64,000 bases of DNA. Source: an uncultured Sphingobacteriales bacterium. GTDB lineage: Bacteria > Bacteroidota > Bacteroidia > Chitinophagales > Chitinophagaceae. The stretch is from NCBI GenBank assembly GCA_937871285.1, contig CALMQS010000048.1, positions 93,485-157,484 of the forward strand, read 5' to 3'. The position numbers and the translations under genes are program-made. The notes beneath the pieces are model-generated. The model did not search any database, was not told where the DNA came from, and saw only the letters and a list, made by a program, of their open reading frames with translations. This document shows, one piece after another, positions 8,339 through 17,341 of the stretch (positions are counted from its first letter, which is position 1; each line of letters begins with the position of its first letter).

Positions 8339-10159
8339 CTATTTCCAGCCTGTGTTTTGTATCAGGCTGCTATTCAATACAAGCTGATCCTTAGGCAATG
8401 GATACAGATAATAATATTCCAGCCAGCCTGATGGGGCAGTATTGTATTCCACATATCCTTCAGTGCCTCCGCCGGCGATCGCCAGTTTATTTCCATATTG
8501 AGTATTGTCTACCCACATACCGGTCTGTTGCTTATTCAGGTAATTGCCCTTTTTCCAACGGCGCAGATCATTAAAGCGAAATCCTTCCCCTATCAGCTCT
8601 ACACGCCGCTCGCGGCGTATTTCCCATAAAACGGGCTGCACATCTGTATCCCGGCTTAGGTCAAAAGAAGCATCTATATCGGCAATGATCATAGCCGGCA
8701 TATTTACCCTCCGGCGAAGTTTGTTTATGGTCTGCTCGGCCATGGACTGGTCAAATTCGCCCAGCTCATAGCTTGCTTCAGCGTAATTCAATAGCACCTC
8801 TTCTATCCGGAAGATCGGTGCATCGGTGGTATTCACAAAGCCGGTAGCATCCGTGGTGGCATTGTAGAATTTATAAAAATAATATCCTAACTGAGATACG
8901 CCAAATGCCTGTCCTTCATTAAATTTTCTAAAATGAGGAACGCCTCTCAGTACATTGCCTGCCCATTGCAGGTAAGGAAGTCTTTTATATCCGGGTGATG
9001 CAATAGTAGCCATGGTATCCATGTATTCCCTGTCTGCCGCTATGCCGGTATGCTTCCAAAAGATAGTGTTTTGAGAGGTAACCACGTTGCCCGTGGCGTC
9101 TGTAGTAGTAAAAACTCTGTAGGGAGGCATAACAGTAAGGTACAGCCTCCGGTCGCGATGCCTCAGTTCATCATGTAATGTACGGTCCCCAGCATACAGG
9201 CTGCTCGTACTGATCGGTTTCCCGTCCTGGCACAGGTAACTTTCAACAGCGTCTTTCGTTACGTCAAAATACCATTCCGTTGTACGATGATACCGTTGTA
9301 TACCATGCATATTTTGCCCCGCAGCATAAGATCTGTACAATATTATCCCGGCTTTCCCGCCCAGATCTTCCGAATTAAAAACCTGGTCATAGTCCGCTAA
9401 CAATGTTGGAAAATCGGCGGCAAGCTTTGCAGAGGCGGTACGGCAGGCCTGCAGGTACTGCTCTGCATTACCCAGTCCCTGATATTTTCTCCAGGTACCT
9501 TCAAATAACCCAAACCGGGAGATCAGCGCCCGCACCACATGCACGTTAACGGTATTGGCGCCATCTCCCTTTGGATTGATATGCGATTCTGCCCATAAAA
9601 GATTGTCGAGAATGTTTTGAGCCACTGCATCTCTCGGAGCACGCTGCCCGTATAATATATCTTTATCATTGTCTTTTACTACATGCTCCAGCCAGGGCAC
9701 ATCGCCGAATTTGGAAAGCAACTGCATATACCTGGCGCTCCGGAAAGCATATCCTACACTTTTCCAGTGATCTTTTTCTGCCGGCGACATGGAAGACTGA
9801 TCTATATTGTCAAGCATGATATTCACCCGTCTTATGAAAGAAAAGTCCCAGTCTCCCCCTGAAGAGGGTATTGTTACGAGTTGGTAAGCCCATGGGTTTG
9901 AATTGAGAGAAGCCGTATTGCAAAGATTATCTGAATTGGCTTCCTCAAAAAGAGAAGTAGCGGTATTCAATATAGGCCCCTGCCCGTAACCATCAAACAG
10001 ATCGTACAACCCCCATGCGTATGTTTTGAAATTCTCATACGTTTTAAATGATGTGGCTTCTGTTTGCTGATCTAAAGGTATCTTGTTCAAAAAATCTTTG
10101 TTGCAGGAAGCCACCAGCACTACAAAGAGCAATAATATATAAAAACGGTTTTGTTGCAT
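8339..10159 (-). CDS. SusD/RagB family glycan-binding outer-membrane lipoprotein
   Basis: The 606-residue protein starts with a lipoprotein signal, MQQNRFYILLLFVVLVASC, with the lipobox cysteine at 19. The mature start (NKDFLNKIPLDQQTEATSF) is typical of SusD, as are the helical N-terminal half and the C-terminal block with ALLEIRRER-like WEIRRERRVELIGEGFRFNDLRRW. SusD proteins sit on the cell surface as the lid over the SusC barrel and bind the oligosaccharide. The ATG at 10159 is chosen because it yields the lipoprotein signal and lies 20 bp after the susC stop; an in-frame upstream TTG would overlap susC. Ligand unknown. Confidence 0.95.
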   Translation of the reverse strand: MQQNRFYILLLFVVLVASCNKDFLNKIPLDQQTEATSFKTYENFKTYAWGLYDLFDGYGQGPILNTATSLFEEANSDNLCNTASLNSNPWAYQLVTIPSSGGDWDFSFIRRVNIMLDNIDQSSMSPAEKDHWKSVGYAFRSARYMQLLSKFGDVPWLEHVVKDNDKDILYGQRAPRDAVAQNILDNLLWAESHINPKGDGANTVNVHVVRALISRFGLFEGTWRKYQGLGNAEQYLQACRTASAKLAADFPTLLADYDQVFNSEDLGGKAGIILYRSYAAGQNMHGIQRYHRTTEWYFDVTKDAVESYLCQDGKPISTSSLYAGDRTLHDELRHRDRRLYLTVMPPYRVFTTTDATGNVVTSQNTIFWKHTGIAADREYMDTMATIASPGYKRLPYLQWAGNVLRGVPHFRKFNEGQAFGVSQLGYYFYKFYNATTDATGFVNTTDAPIFRIEEVLLNYAEASYELGEFDQSMAEQTINKLRRRVNMPAMIIADIDASFDLSRDTDVQPVLWEIRRERRVELIGEGFRFNDLRRWKKGNYLNKQQTGMWVDNTQYGNKLAIAGGGTEGYVEYNTAPSGWLEYYYLYPLPKDQLVLNSSLIQNTGWK

Positions 10160-10178
10160 AATGTTAAGCTTTAAAAAA

Positions 10179-13100
10179 TCAAAAGTTGAGGTTGAGCCCA
10201 ATGCTCATTTTCTGCATAATGGGATATTGCGCACCATACCCCTGATCTTTGAGCTCAGGATCTACTCCTGTAGGCAAATGCTTTTTGGTAAGCAGGTCGT
10301 CCCCGCTCACAAAAAGTCTCATGGAATTTATTTTAGCTCTTGACAGCCATTGCAGAGGGACAATGTAACCCAGCGTAATATTTTTTACACGCATATAAGC
10401 CCCGTTTTGCAAAAGCCGTGTTTGCACAAGCTTATTATAGCTGCTGTTGCCGCCTCCCAAATTATAAATACGTCCATAGTAGGCATCGGTATTGTTAATG
10501 GTCCAATAATTGAGCAGGTTACTATACAACGTGCCATAGTTGGAGGAATAGGGATATGTAAGATCATTTACAACAAACAAATCTCTTTTACCTACACCTT
10601 GTATAAAGACCGAAACATCAAAACCATGCCAGGCGGCACGTGCTGAAAAGCCATACTGGTAGCGGCGATTGGTATTGCCGATGATCCTTCTGTCGCCGGG
10701 GTTATCTACTGTATTGTCTCCCGTAAATATTTTCCCGTCTTTATCAAGATCTTTGAATTTAATATCCCCCGGGTTGGGATTTTCGCCCTGGTAGCTGATC
10801 ACTCCGTCACGTAATTTTCCTCCCAGCAGATTGCTGTTCAAACTGCCGTCAACAAAGTCCTCCACGGTATAGAACCCATCAGTTTCATAACCCCAAATCT
10901 CTCCTATTTGCTGACCTACATAATATTGTGTGAGGAGACGGGTTGTATTAATATCGTATTTGGTAATGAAGGCTTTGTTATCGGAAAGCGTAAATCCGAA
11001 TTGATAATTCACTTTACCTATCTGGTCTTTCCAGGCAGCCTGCAACCCCCAGCCCGTAGATTTTAAATCGGCGGTATTTTGAAGCGGAGCACTGGCACCC
11101 AATACAGCAGGCAGTTGTGCACCGGGGATCAGCATGCCTGTTGTGGTGCGCTTAAAAAGGTCGAAACTGCCGGTAAACCTGTTGTTGAACAGCCCAAGAT
11201 CAATGCCGAGATTCCGGGTAGTTACTTTTTCCCATGTAAAGTCGCCGCTGATCAGTCCCGGAGCATCCAGCGTGAGGTACCTCACCCCCGATACATCAGC
11301 CCAGTTGGAGGTGGGCCGGGTTTTCATTCCCGAATAGAACAGATAATTACCAATGGACTGGTTGCCTACATTACCATAGCTTGCCCTGACTTTCAGATCA
11401 GACAGCACGGGTTTGAGCGCCTTCATAAATATTTCGTCTGATACCCGCCAGCCGGCTGATACAGAAGGGAAAAATCCCCATCTTCTTCCTTCGGGGAATT
11501 TGGAGGAGCCATCATACCTTCCCGTGGTCTCCAGTAAATACTTTCCTTTATATGCGTAGTTGAACCTGTAAAAGTATCCCTGCACCGCGTATTCAGAAAA
11601 TCCGTCAAAACCATTGTCATCCGGCTGAATAACACCGGTGCCGCCATCTAAATAAGGAAGGTTGGGATTGATCATGTTCGACATCTGCGCATTCAGCAGT
11701 TCAAAATAGGAACTTTCCTGGTTAAATCCGGCAACCAGCGTAAACAGGTGATCATCCAGTTTTCTTTCGTAGGTACCGTAAATGTTCAGGGCATGATAGT
11801 CCGTAAAATCATTGTATTTATAATATTTTGCCTTATCAGCAGTAACGGTAGGGTTGGGAACAAAACTGGCTAATGTGATAATATTAAATGGTTTGTCATA
11901 GCTGGTATTAACAGTATTCGTCTTGTCGTAAGTATATTCTCCTACAACATTAAATCCCTTAAAAATATTCAGGGTTACTTTACCGGACAACCTGATATTG
12001 TCTAACCTGTTGTTGCTTACCGCCGCGTTCTCAATCAGGTTCTTCGGAGTGGCATAGGGCACATGTACTCCGTCAATAAGCGAATCTCCGATCAGGCTGT
12101 AAGAAGGTAATACAGATGCCGATCCGAATATGTCAAACCCATATCCTGTATACGGGAAACGTTTATTGGCGTTGGAGTACATGGTACTCAACTGGGCATT
12201 TGCCCAGGGAGTGATCTGCGAATTGATAAAACCAGTAAGATTGTACCGCTTGTAACTATCCTTATTGGTTATCAGTATGCCGTCTTCATTGGTAAAAGCG
12301 CCCGCAATCCTGTAGGAAGTCTTTTCTGTTCCGCCGCTTATTGCCAGGTTGTGCGTTTGCTGAAAGGCGTTTTTGGAGACCATTTCACCCCAGATATCAT
12401 TCTCCCGTAAAGGATAGATAACGCCGTTTTGAACAGTATATCCTGATCCGTATTGAGCCGGATTTTGGGCATAGTCATGCAATAAGTTTATCCATTCGTC
12501 TACATTCTGGCCGGTTCCCGGTGCAAAGTTCATGTCTTTAAAAGATTGAACGGTTTGGAGCGGAGTAGCTTTCTGAGGCACTTCCAGCGGACGGCTGAAG
12601 ACCAGGTTGTTAGCATACTCAATACTTGTTTTTTTAGCGCCCGCCTTGTTTTTACTGGTGAGCAGGATAACTCCCCAGGCCGATCTGGCGCCATATATTG
12701 CAGCCGAGCCGGCATCTTTCAATACAGTTACGGTTTCAATATCATTAGGATTAATTAAGGAAAGCGAAGCTACCGGAACGTTGTCAAGTAATATCAGCGG
12801 TGAACCATTGGAGCCGGAACCGATGCTTGTGGTACCTCTTATATTCAGGCCTGTGGAAGCTCCCGGTTCACCCGAAGAATAGGTGATCTGCAGATCCGGT
12901 ACAACACCCTGCAGCAACTGTGCAATATTGGTGGTAGCCCTGTTGCCTGCCACTTCTTTCATGTTCACGGTATTTACGGCGCCTGTTACATTGGTCTTTT
13001 TTTGAGTGCCATAACCTACCACTATTACTTCCGTTGCAGCAGTAATTTCCACCTGCATGCTTATTTCTAAAAATGCATCAGAACCGATGATTACAGAAGC

Positions 13101-13730
13101 CGTCTTATATCCCACGCGGGAAAATTCCAGTATATCTCCTGTATCCGCTTCTACCGTAAATCTTCCTTTTGAATCCGTGCTTACGCCTTTGCCGCTGCTG
13201 CGCACCACTACGGAAGCCCCGTCGAGCGGCATTCCTTTTTCATCTTTTACCACACCGCTGATCTTTTTCTGCATATCCTGAAGGTCCGGTGTTCCTTCCA
13301 TGTTAGAAGAGGGGGCTGCCTTCTCTTTTATTACCACCGTTTTGCCGGTGATAATATAGGTGAGCGGTTTATCTTTCAGCACCTCTTCGATGGCCTTTTC
13401 CAGCGGCATCCGGTACAGGTTGACTGTTGCGTTGCCGGCCTTTTCAATTACTTCATAGGTATAAAAAAAATCGTAGCCGCTTTGCTTTTGAATGGCTTTA
13501 AATATTCTTTGCAAAGGAGCATTTTTTTCCGCCAGGGTAATTTGGGAAAACCCTTTTGCTCCTGCCGTGAGGCAGGCCAGAAGTAAAAAGATAGCAGTTA
13601 GTTTCATTGCATTCAGCAATTGTTTAATTGAGCGGCTTCGTTTAAGGTCTTCTTCCGCAGCGCCTGCATTACTCCTGCAGAAAAAGCCTCCCGGTATGGA
13701 ACGGGCGAGGCCAAAAGCCTTTAATACCAT
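10179..13730 (-). CDS. SusC/RagA family TonB-linked outer-membrane transporter with STN domain
   Basis: This 1183-residue protein pairs with the downstream SusD. A signal peptide-like segment starts at the internal Met42 (MKLTAIFLLLACLTAGAKG), so the true start may be 13607 rather than 13730; related proteins of this family often have such N-terminal extensions. An STN domain follows (about 65-115: APLQRIFKAIQKQSGYDFFY), then a carboxypeptidase-like regulatory domain (about 155-235: SGVVKDEKGMPLDGASVVV), the TonB-dependent plug (VIVVGYGTQKKTNVTGAV from about 240) and a long 22-strand-type barrel ending in GLNLNF. The STN domain fits signalling through the adjacent FecR and sigma factor, so the locus is probably induced by its own substrate. 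Substrate unknown. Confidence 0.95.
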   Translation of the reverse strand: MVLKAFGLARSIPGGFFCRSNAGAAEEDLKRSRSIKQLLNAMKLTAIFLLLACLTAGAKGFSQITLAEKNAPLQRIFKAIQKQSGYDFFYTYEVIEKAGNATVNLYRMPLEKAIEEVLKDKPLTYIITGKTVVIKEKAAPSSNMEGTPDLQDMQKKISGVVKDEKGMPLDGASVVVRSSGKGVSTDSKGRFTVEADTGDILEFSRVGYKTASVIIGSDAFLEISMQVEITAATEVIVVGYGTQKKTNVTGAVNTVNMKEVAGNRATTNIAQLLQGVVPDLQITYSSGEPGASTGLNIRGTTSIGSGSNGSPLILLDNVPVASLSLINPNDIETVTVLKDAGSAAIYGARSAWGVILLTSKNKAGAKKTSIEYANNLVFSRPLEVPQKATPLQTVQSFKDMNFAPGTGQNVDEWINLLHDYAQNPAQYGSGYTVQNGVIYPLRENDIWGEMVSKNAFQQTHNLAISGGTEKTSYRIAGAFTNEDGILITNKDSYKRYNLTGFINSQITPWANAQLSTMYSNANKRFPYTGYGFDIFGSASVLPSYSLIGDSLIDGVHVPYATPKNLIENAAVSNNRLDNIRLSGKVTLNIFKGFNVVGEYTYDKTNTVNTSYDKPFNIITLASFVPNPTVTADKAKYYKYNDFTDYHALNIYGTYERKLDDHLFTLVAGFNQESSYFELLNAQMSNMINPNLPYLDGGTGVIQPDDNGFDGFSEYAVQGYFYRFNYAYKGKYLLETTGRYDGSSKFPEGRRWGFFPSVSAGWRVSDEIFMKALKPVLSDLKVRASYGNVGNQSIGNYLFYSGMKTRPTSNWADVSGVRYLTLDAPGLISGDFTWEKVTTRNLGIDLGLFNNRFTGSFDLFKRTTTGMLIPGAQLPAVLGASAPLQNTADLKSTGWGLQAAWKDQIGKVNYQFGFTLSDNKAFITKYDINTTRLLTQYYVGQQIGEIWGYETDGFYTVEDFVDGSLNSNLLGGKLRDGVISYQGENPNPGDIKFKDLDKDGKIFTGDNTVDNPGDRRIIGNTNRRYQYGFSARAAWHGFDVSVFIQGVGKRDLFVVNDLTYPYSSNYGTLYSNLLNYWTINNTDAYYGRIYNLGGGNSSYNKLVQTRLLQNGAYMRVKNITLGYIVPLQWLSRAKINSMRLFVSGDDLLTKKHLPTGVDPELKDQGYGAQYPIMQKMSIGLNLNF

Positions 13731-13796
13731 AACTTTGTTTTGTTTGGGTTAATGAATAAATAATCTCGCTGATTGTATTAGGTGTTAATCCAGGCT

Positions 13797-13827
13797 ATGG
13801 CCAGCGTGTTCCACCACTGCTGGCCAT
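13797..13827 (-). terminator. Perfect hairpin between fecR and susC
   Basis: A perfect 9-bp stem, ATGGCCAGC (13797-13805) with GCTGGCCAT (13819-13827), encloses a 13-nt loop. It lies in the 137-bp gap between the FecR stop and the SusC start. No T-run follows on the minus strand, so it may be a partial attenuator or an mRNA-stability hairpin rather than a full terminator. Confidence 0.5.
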
Positions 13828-13867
13828 TTTAATGTATCCGAAACTTATTTAATGGTTTATGACGAAT

Positions 13868-15043
13868 TCATGGTGATACAATAATCTTTCTCCCCTCTAT
13901 ACTACACTTCAAATGCCCCGTGGCTTCCAAAACATTGATTATTTCTGAGATGTTTACCTGTCTGGATATCGTTCCTCCAAAATGAGAAGTAATTTTTCCA
14001 CGGTATTCAATATCCACATTATACCATCTTGCCACTTGTCGCATAACGGTTGCTATATCTGCCTTTTCTCCAAAAACGAATTTCCCGGTTTTCCATGCCA
14101 TTACTTCTTCTATGTCTATATTATCAGTAACCAGTATTTCATTGGTGATGCGCGCCTGCTGGCCAGGCTGTAAAACTTTGGTGAAGCCTGAATGCTTTAT
14201 TTTTACAGCACCTTCCAGTAATGTTACTTTAACGTTTGGTTCATCATCATACGCGTTCACATTAAAATGTGTTCCTAATACAGTCACTTCCATCTTGTTA
14301 TTTGCCACTTTAAATGGTTTCGCCGGATTGCGGGTAACTTCAAAATAAGCTTCACCGGTTATGGAAACTTTTCGCTCATTTCCTGTAAATACCACGGGGT
14401 ATTGTATAGTGGAACCGGCATTAAGCCATACATGCGAGCCATCGGATAGTTTAATGTCTATTATGTTGCTGCCACGGGGGTTTGATAGCGTGTTATACTG
14501 CGGTTCCGGGGTCGTGCTGCCATCTGCGGTCTCATATGCAATTTGCCCATTGGCGAGTTTTACCAGCTTCACATTGCCTTGTATGGCTAACTGCCCTTTA
14601 CCGGCACTATCGAGATACAGCACGCTTCCGTCGGACAATGTAATAACTGCTTTACTGGTCTTTGGCGGTTTTACATCATTGGGAGTAACGGCCAGTACGG
14701 TTTCCCCCGGTATATTTTTTTTATGAAATAAGAAGAAGTAACTGCCCAGACCTGCAGTCATTATAACAGCGGCAGCGGCCACCCAGCGACGCCATTCTAT
14801 TTTTTTAACAGGCATCCCTTCCCTGGCAGATGAGTCCAGGATATTTTGCAATATCGAGGCCCCTTTTCTGGCGGGCATGTCATTTTCTAACGGAGTTTGT
14901 TCCCAGGTGGTTTCCAATAATTTTTCAAGGATCTTTTGATTTTCAGGTAGCAGGCAAAGCAAGGAAAGCTCTTTCTTTTCCTCAGGCGAGCAGGTTCCTG
15001 TACGGTAGCGGTTAAATAAATATTGTATGCGCTCATCCTTCAT
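13868..15043 (-). CDS. FecR family anti-sigma factor
   Basis: This 391-residue protein has a short cytoplasmic N-terminal domain (about 1-85, RYRTGTCSPEEKKEL), one membrane helix (about 87-106, WVAAAAVIMTAGLGSYFFLF) and a periplasmic FecR domain with the hallmark stretch SHVWLNAGSTIQYP, GEAYFEV and TLLEGAVKI, then a C-terminal part resembling an STN-type fold (VARWYNVDIEYRGKI). FecR proteins hold the sigma factor inactive until the STN domain of the cognate SusC signals uptake of substrate. It lies between the sigma gene and susC, the normal order for such cell-surface signalling systems. Confidence 0.95.
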   Translation of the reverse strand: MKDERIQYLFNRYRTGTCSPEEKKELSLLCLLPENQKILEKLLETTWEQTPLENDMPARKGASILQNILDSSAREGMPVKKIEWRRWVAAAAVIMTAGLGSYFFLFHKKNIPGETVLAVTPNDVKPPKTSKAVITLSDGSVLYLDSAGKGQLAIQGNVKLVKLANGQIAYETADGSTTPEPQYNTLSNPRGSNIIDIKLSDGSHVWLNAGSTIQYPVVFTGNERKVSITGEAYFEVTRNPAKPFKVANNKMEVTVLGTHFNVNAYDDEPNVKVTLLEGAVKIKHSGFTKVLQPGQQARITNEILVTDNIDIEEVMAWKTGKFVFGEKADIATVMRQVARWYNVDIEYRGKITSHFGGTISRQVNISEIINVLEATGHLKCSIEGRKIIVSP

Positions 15044-15155
15044 ATATCATTATTGGAGTAAACAATAAGTATTCAAATGAATACTAAAAAATTCCCCGTT
15101 AACGGATATGTAACGAATGAGATGCAAAAGAGGATGAGGCGGCAAGACAACTTTT

Positions 15156-15749
15156 TTACGTAAGCTGGAACATAACCCAAATAGCGGTGGCTTGGAGTTT
15201 GTATTGCTGACCGATTTCTTCTCTTAAAAACCGAAGGGCTTGCCCCAAATGGGTTTTAATTGTATTGATAGACACACCAAGTTGTTCGGCTATCTGCTTA
15301 TGCTTTAAGCCGTCCTGGCGGCTGAGAAGAAATATTTTACGTTGCTGAGGGCTGAGTTTGCTTACTGCCTCCTGTATGGAGTTCCGGATTTCTCTTTGAC
15401 CGGCAGGGTCAACATTGGGAAGGAGCGGTATATCTTCCTGCTGCAGTTCAGCCAGTATCAGGGTTTCTTTGGCCATTCGCCTCAGCCCGCCAATGGCCTG
15501 GTTATGACAAACCCTGTACAGGTAGGCATTCATGTTTTCTATATTAGCCAGTTTCTCCCTGTGGGTCCATACTTTCAAAAACACATCATGCACGGTATCC
15601 TCCGCCATTTCCCTCGAGGAGGTAATGGTGAAGATGTAGTGATACAGCTTGCCCCTGTAATGATGGAAGATGGCCGTAAAGGCTTCTTCACTGCCTTTTG
15701 CTAACTGGTGCAGTAACGCTTTCTCATTGTATGGTTGGGTATGTTCCAA
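15156..15749 (-). CDS. ECF RNA polymerase sigma-70 factor
   Basis: This 197-residue protein has sigma region 2 (about 20-90: SEEAFTAIFHHYRGKLYHYI, AEDTVHDVFLKVW) and region 4 (about 130-180: SPQQRKIFLLSRQDGLKHKQ and IAEQLGVSINTIKTHLGQAL, a helix-turn-helix). It lacks regions 1 and 3, as expected for an extracytoplasmic-function sigma factor of the Bacteroidota FecI/SusC type. It is first in the operon with fecR, susC, susD and the glycosidase-like gene, and should direct polymerase to the susC promoter when released by FecR. Confidence 0.95.
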   Translation of the reverse strand: MEHTQPYNEKALLHQLAKGSEEAFTAIFHHYRGKLYHYIFTITSSREMAEDTVHDVFLKVWTHREKLANIENMNAYLYRVCHNQAIGGLRRMAKETLILAELQQEDIPLLPNVDPAGQREIRNSIQEAVSKLSPQQRKIFLLSRQDGLKHKQIAEQLGVSINTIKTHLGQALRFLREEIGQQYKLQATAIWVMFQLT

Positions 15750-15945
15750 TATCTTTGTTTTCCAAAAATAGCAGAAATTTTAGAAAAGGCCGTATCGGAT
15801 GAGTGCATTACAAATTGTCGGGGAGTTGACCAAAAAAGGTCATCGAATGTCTGATTTATTCGGGTAGGTGATGGAGACCTGTAGTTGTTTAAGCATATAA
15901 TCCCAGACCCGTACAACTACTTTTGGGTGTTAACTGTCCAGTGCG

Positions 15946-16407
15946 CTACCGGATCACTTTAAATGTAATGGCAGGCGCCATTATTTTATTGCCGTTTTTC
16001 AGCTGCACAATCATGTTATCCAGGATCATCTGGTCGCCTTTAACGATATTATCTTTAATACTTTGCCGCCACAGTTCAGTCATTATACTGGTGTCGTTGA
16101 AGTCGTTGATGCGCATATCGTCTGTTGTTTTTCGCACGCCGGTTTCCGGATCTTCATAGCTGCTTTTAAATTTATAAATAGACCGGAAACGGACAATAGC
16201 ATATTTATTTCCCTTTTCATCACGGGCTACCAGGGAGGAATCAATAATACGGGAAAGTATATCCGAAGTGATATCGCCACCTTTAAATCCGCCGATGGTT
16301 ATGGTTACTTTAGGCAGTGCGGGTGGAGCGGTGGCAGGCTTTTTATTATTCTGCGCCAGCACGGTTACTGTAGAAAAGCATAATAGTAAGTATATCAATT
16401 TTTTCAT
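15946..16407 (-). CDS. Small secreted protein of unknown function
   Basis: From the ATG at 16407 this gives 153 residues with a signal peptide (MKKLIYLLLCFSTVTVLAQ) and a predicted beta-rich remainder (VTITIGGFKGGDITSDILSR, YAIVRFRSIYKF, NGNKIMAPAITFKV). The central KVTITIGGFKGGDI part faintly recalls the C-terminal repeats of the gliding protein GldM, but the likeness is too weak for a name. An in-frame start at 16455 would add 16 residues ahead of the signal peptide and is less likely. It is transcribed alone; the upstream neighbour is the degraded AHSA1-like fragment on the same strand. Confidence 0.7.
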   Translation of the reverse strand: MKKLIYLLLCFSTVTVLAQNNKKPATAPPALPKVTITIGGFKGGDITSDILSRIIDSSLVARDEKGNKYAIVRFRSIYKFKSSYEDPETGVRKTTDDMRINDFNDTSIMTELWRQSIKDNIVKGDQMILDNMIVQLKNGNKIMAPAITFKVIR

Positions 16408-16498
16408 TGAAAGAAATTTGCTGGATATGGCTTTATAAGCTACAAACGGCTGCAAAATAGTATTTATTATACAGTGGCTTTGTTAAAGCTGCATAGCG

Positions 16499-16678
16499 TC
16501 ACTTTTCAACAAATGTTTTCAGCGATTCTCCAATGATCTGTTTCCATCCTCCGGCAAAATTTTCTTTGGCCATATCCGGATTTGTTAACGGGAATGATTC
16601 CAGCCCTTTATGCGTAAGTTTCAGCCGGGTTGTGTTCCCTTCGGCGAATTGGAGAGATGAAAAGACAGATGTGGAAAC
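16499..16678 (-). pseudogene. C-terminal remnant of an AHSA1/SRPBCC-domain protein
   Basis: On the minus strand about 59 codons, ending in a stop at 16499-16501, translate to FAEGNTTRLKLTHKGLESFP followed by NPDMAKENFAGGWKQIIGES and LKTFVEK. This matches the C-terminal third of AHSA1-type SRPBCC proteins. There is no start codon, and two in-frame TAA codons lie immediately upstream, next to the TetR promoter region. The first two thirds of the gene are gone, so I read it as a decayed gene whose 5' part was lost by deletion. It is too short to be a functional SRPBCC fold. Confidence 0.7.
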
Positions 16679-16694
16679 CTTTTATTATAAAATG

Positions 16695-16708
16695 AACGAA
16701 TATTCGTT
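16695..16708. promoter_or_regulatory. Palindromic operator of the TetR regulator
   Basis: AACGAATATTCGTT is a perfect 14-bp palindrome, 15 bp upstream of the TetR start codon. Self-regulating TetR proteins typically bind such sites. It would control the TetR/MFS pair. Confidence 0.7.
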
Positions 16709-16723
16709 TATTTTCGCTTCATC

Positions 16724-17314
16724 ATGCGTAAGAAAGATGAAAATAAAGAAATAGCCATCCGGGAAAAAGCAATGGAAATGATTGTGATAGAGGGCTTTGA
16801 CGGGCTGAGCATGCAAAAATTAGCCAGGGCTGCCAATATCTCCGCTTCTACCATTTATATCTATTTTAAAAACCGCGAAGACCTGCTGAACCAGTTGTTT
16901 ATACAGGTGCAGGAAACTTTTTCCCATGTGGCGCTGACGGGTTTCAGCGCCGACCTGTCTCTTGAAGAAGGCTTATGGTTGCAATGGAAAAACAGGCTGC
17001 GCTTCATACTGAAATACCCGGTGCATTACCAGTTTTACGAGCAGTTCAGGAACTCACCTTTAATAAATAACGGCGATGTTAAACTGTCTGTTTTTAAGAA
17101 CAATATGAAACACTTTGTGCTGAATGCCATAAGGCGCGGCGAGCTTGTAAAGATGGAACCCGAAATTTTCTGGTCGCTTGCCTATGGCAGCTTTTATGCT
17201 CTTGTAAGATTTCATCTTAATGAAAAGTCTATGATGAATGAAAACTTTAAGCTTACGGACACCATTATGAAACAAACATTTAAGCTGGTTATAAAAGCAT
17301 TGCAGCCTGAATAA
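16724..17314 (+). CDS. TetR/AcrR family transcriptional repressor
   Basis: The 196-residue protein has an N-terminal helix-turn-helix (about 10-55: AMEMIVIEGFDGLSMQKLAR, AANISASTIYIYFKNREDLL) and a variable helical ligand domain. The MFS transporter follows 27 bp downstream in the same direction, and the palindrome at 16695-16708 lies just upstream, so it most likely represses itself and the pump until a toxic compound binds. The ligand cannot be deduced. Confidence 0.93.
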   Translation: MRKKDENKEIAIREKAMEMIVIEGFDGLSMQKLARAANISASTIYIYFKNREDLLNQLFIQVQETFSHVALTGFSADLSLEEGLWLQWKNRLRFILKYPVHYQFYEQFRNSPLINNGDVKLSVFKNNMKHFVLNAIRRGELVKMEPEIFWSLAYGSFYALVRFHLNEKSMMNENFKLTDTIMKQTFKLVIKALQPE

Positions 17315-17341
17315 ATTGTATTCACTTTTATCTGAACATAT

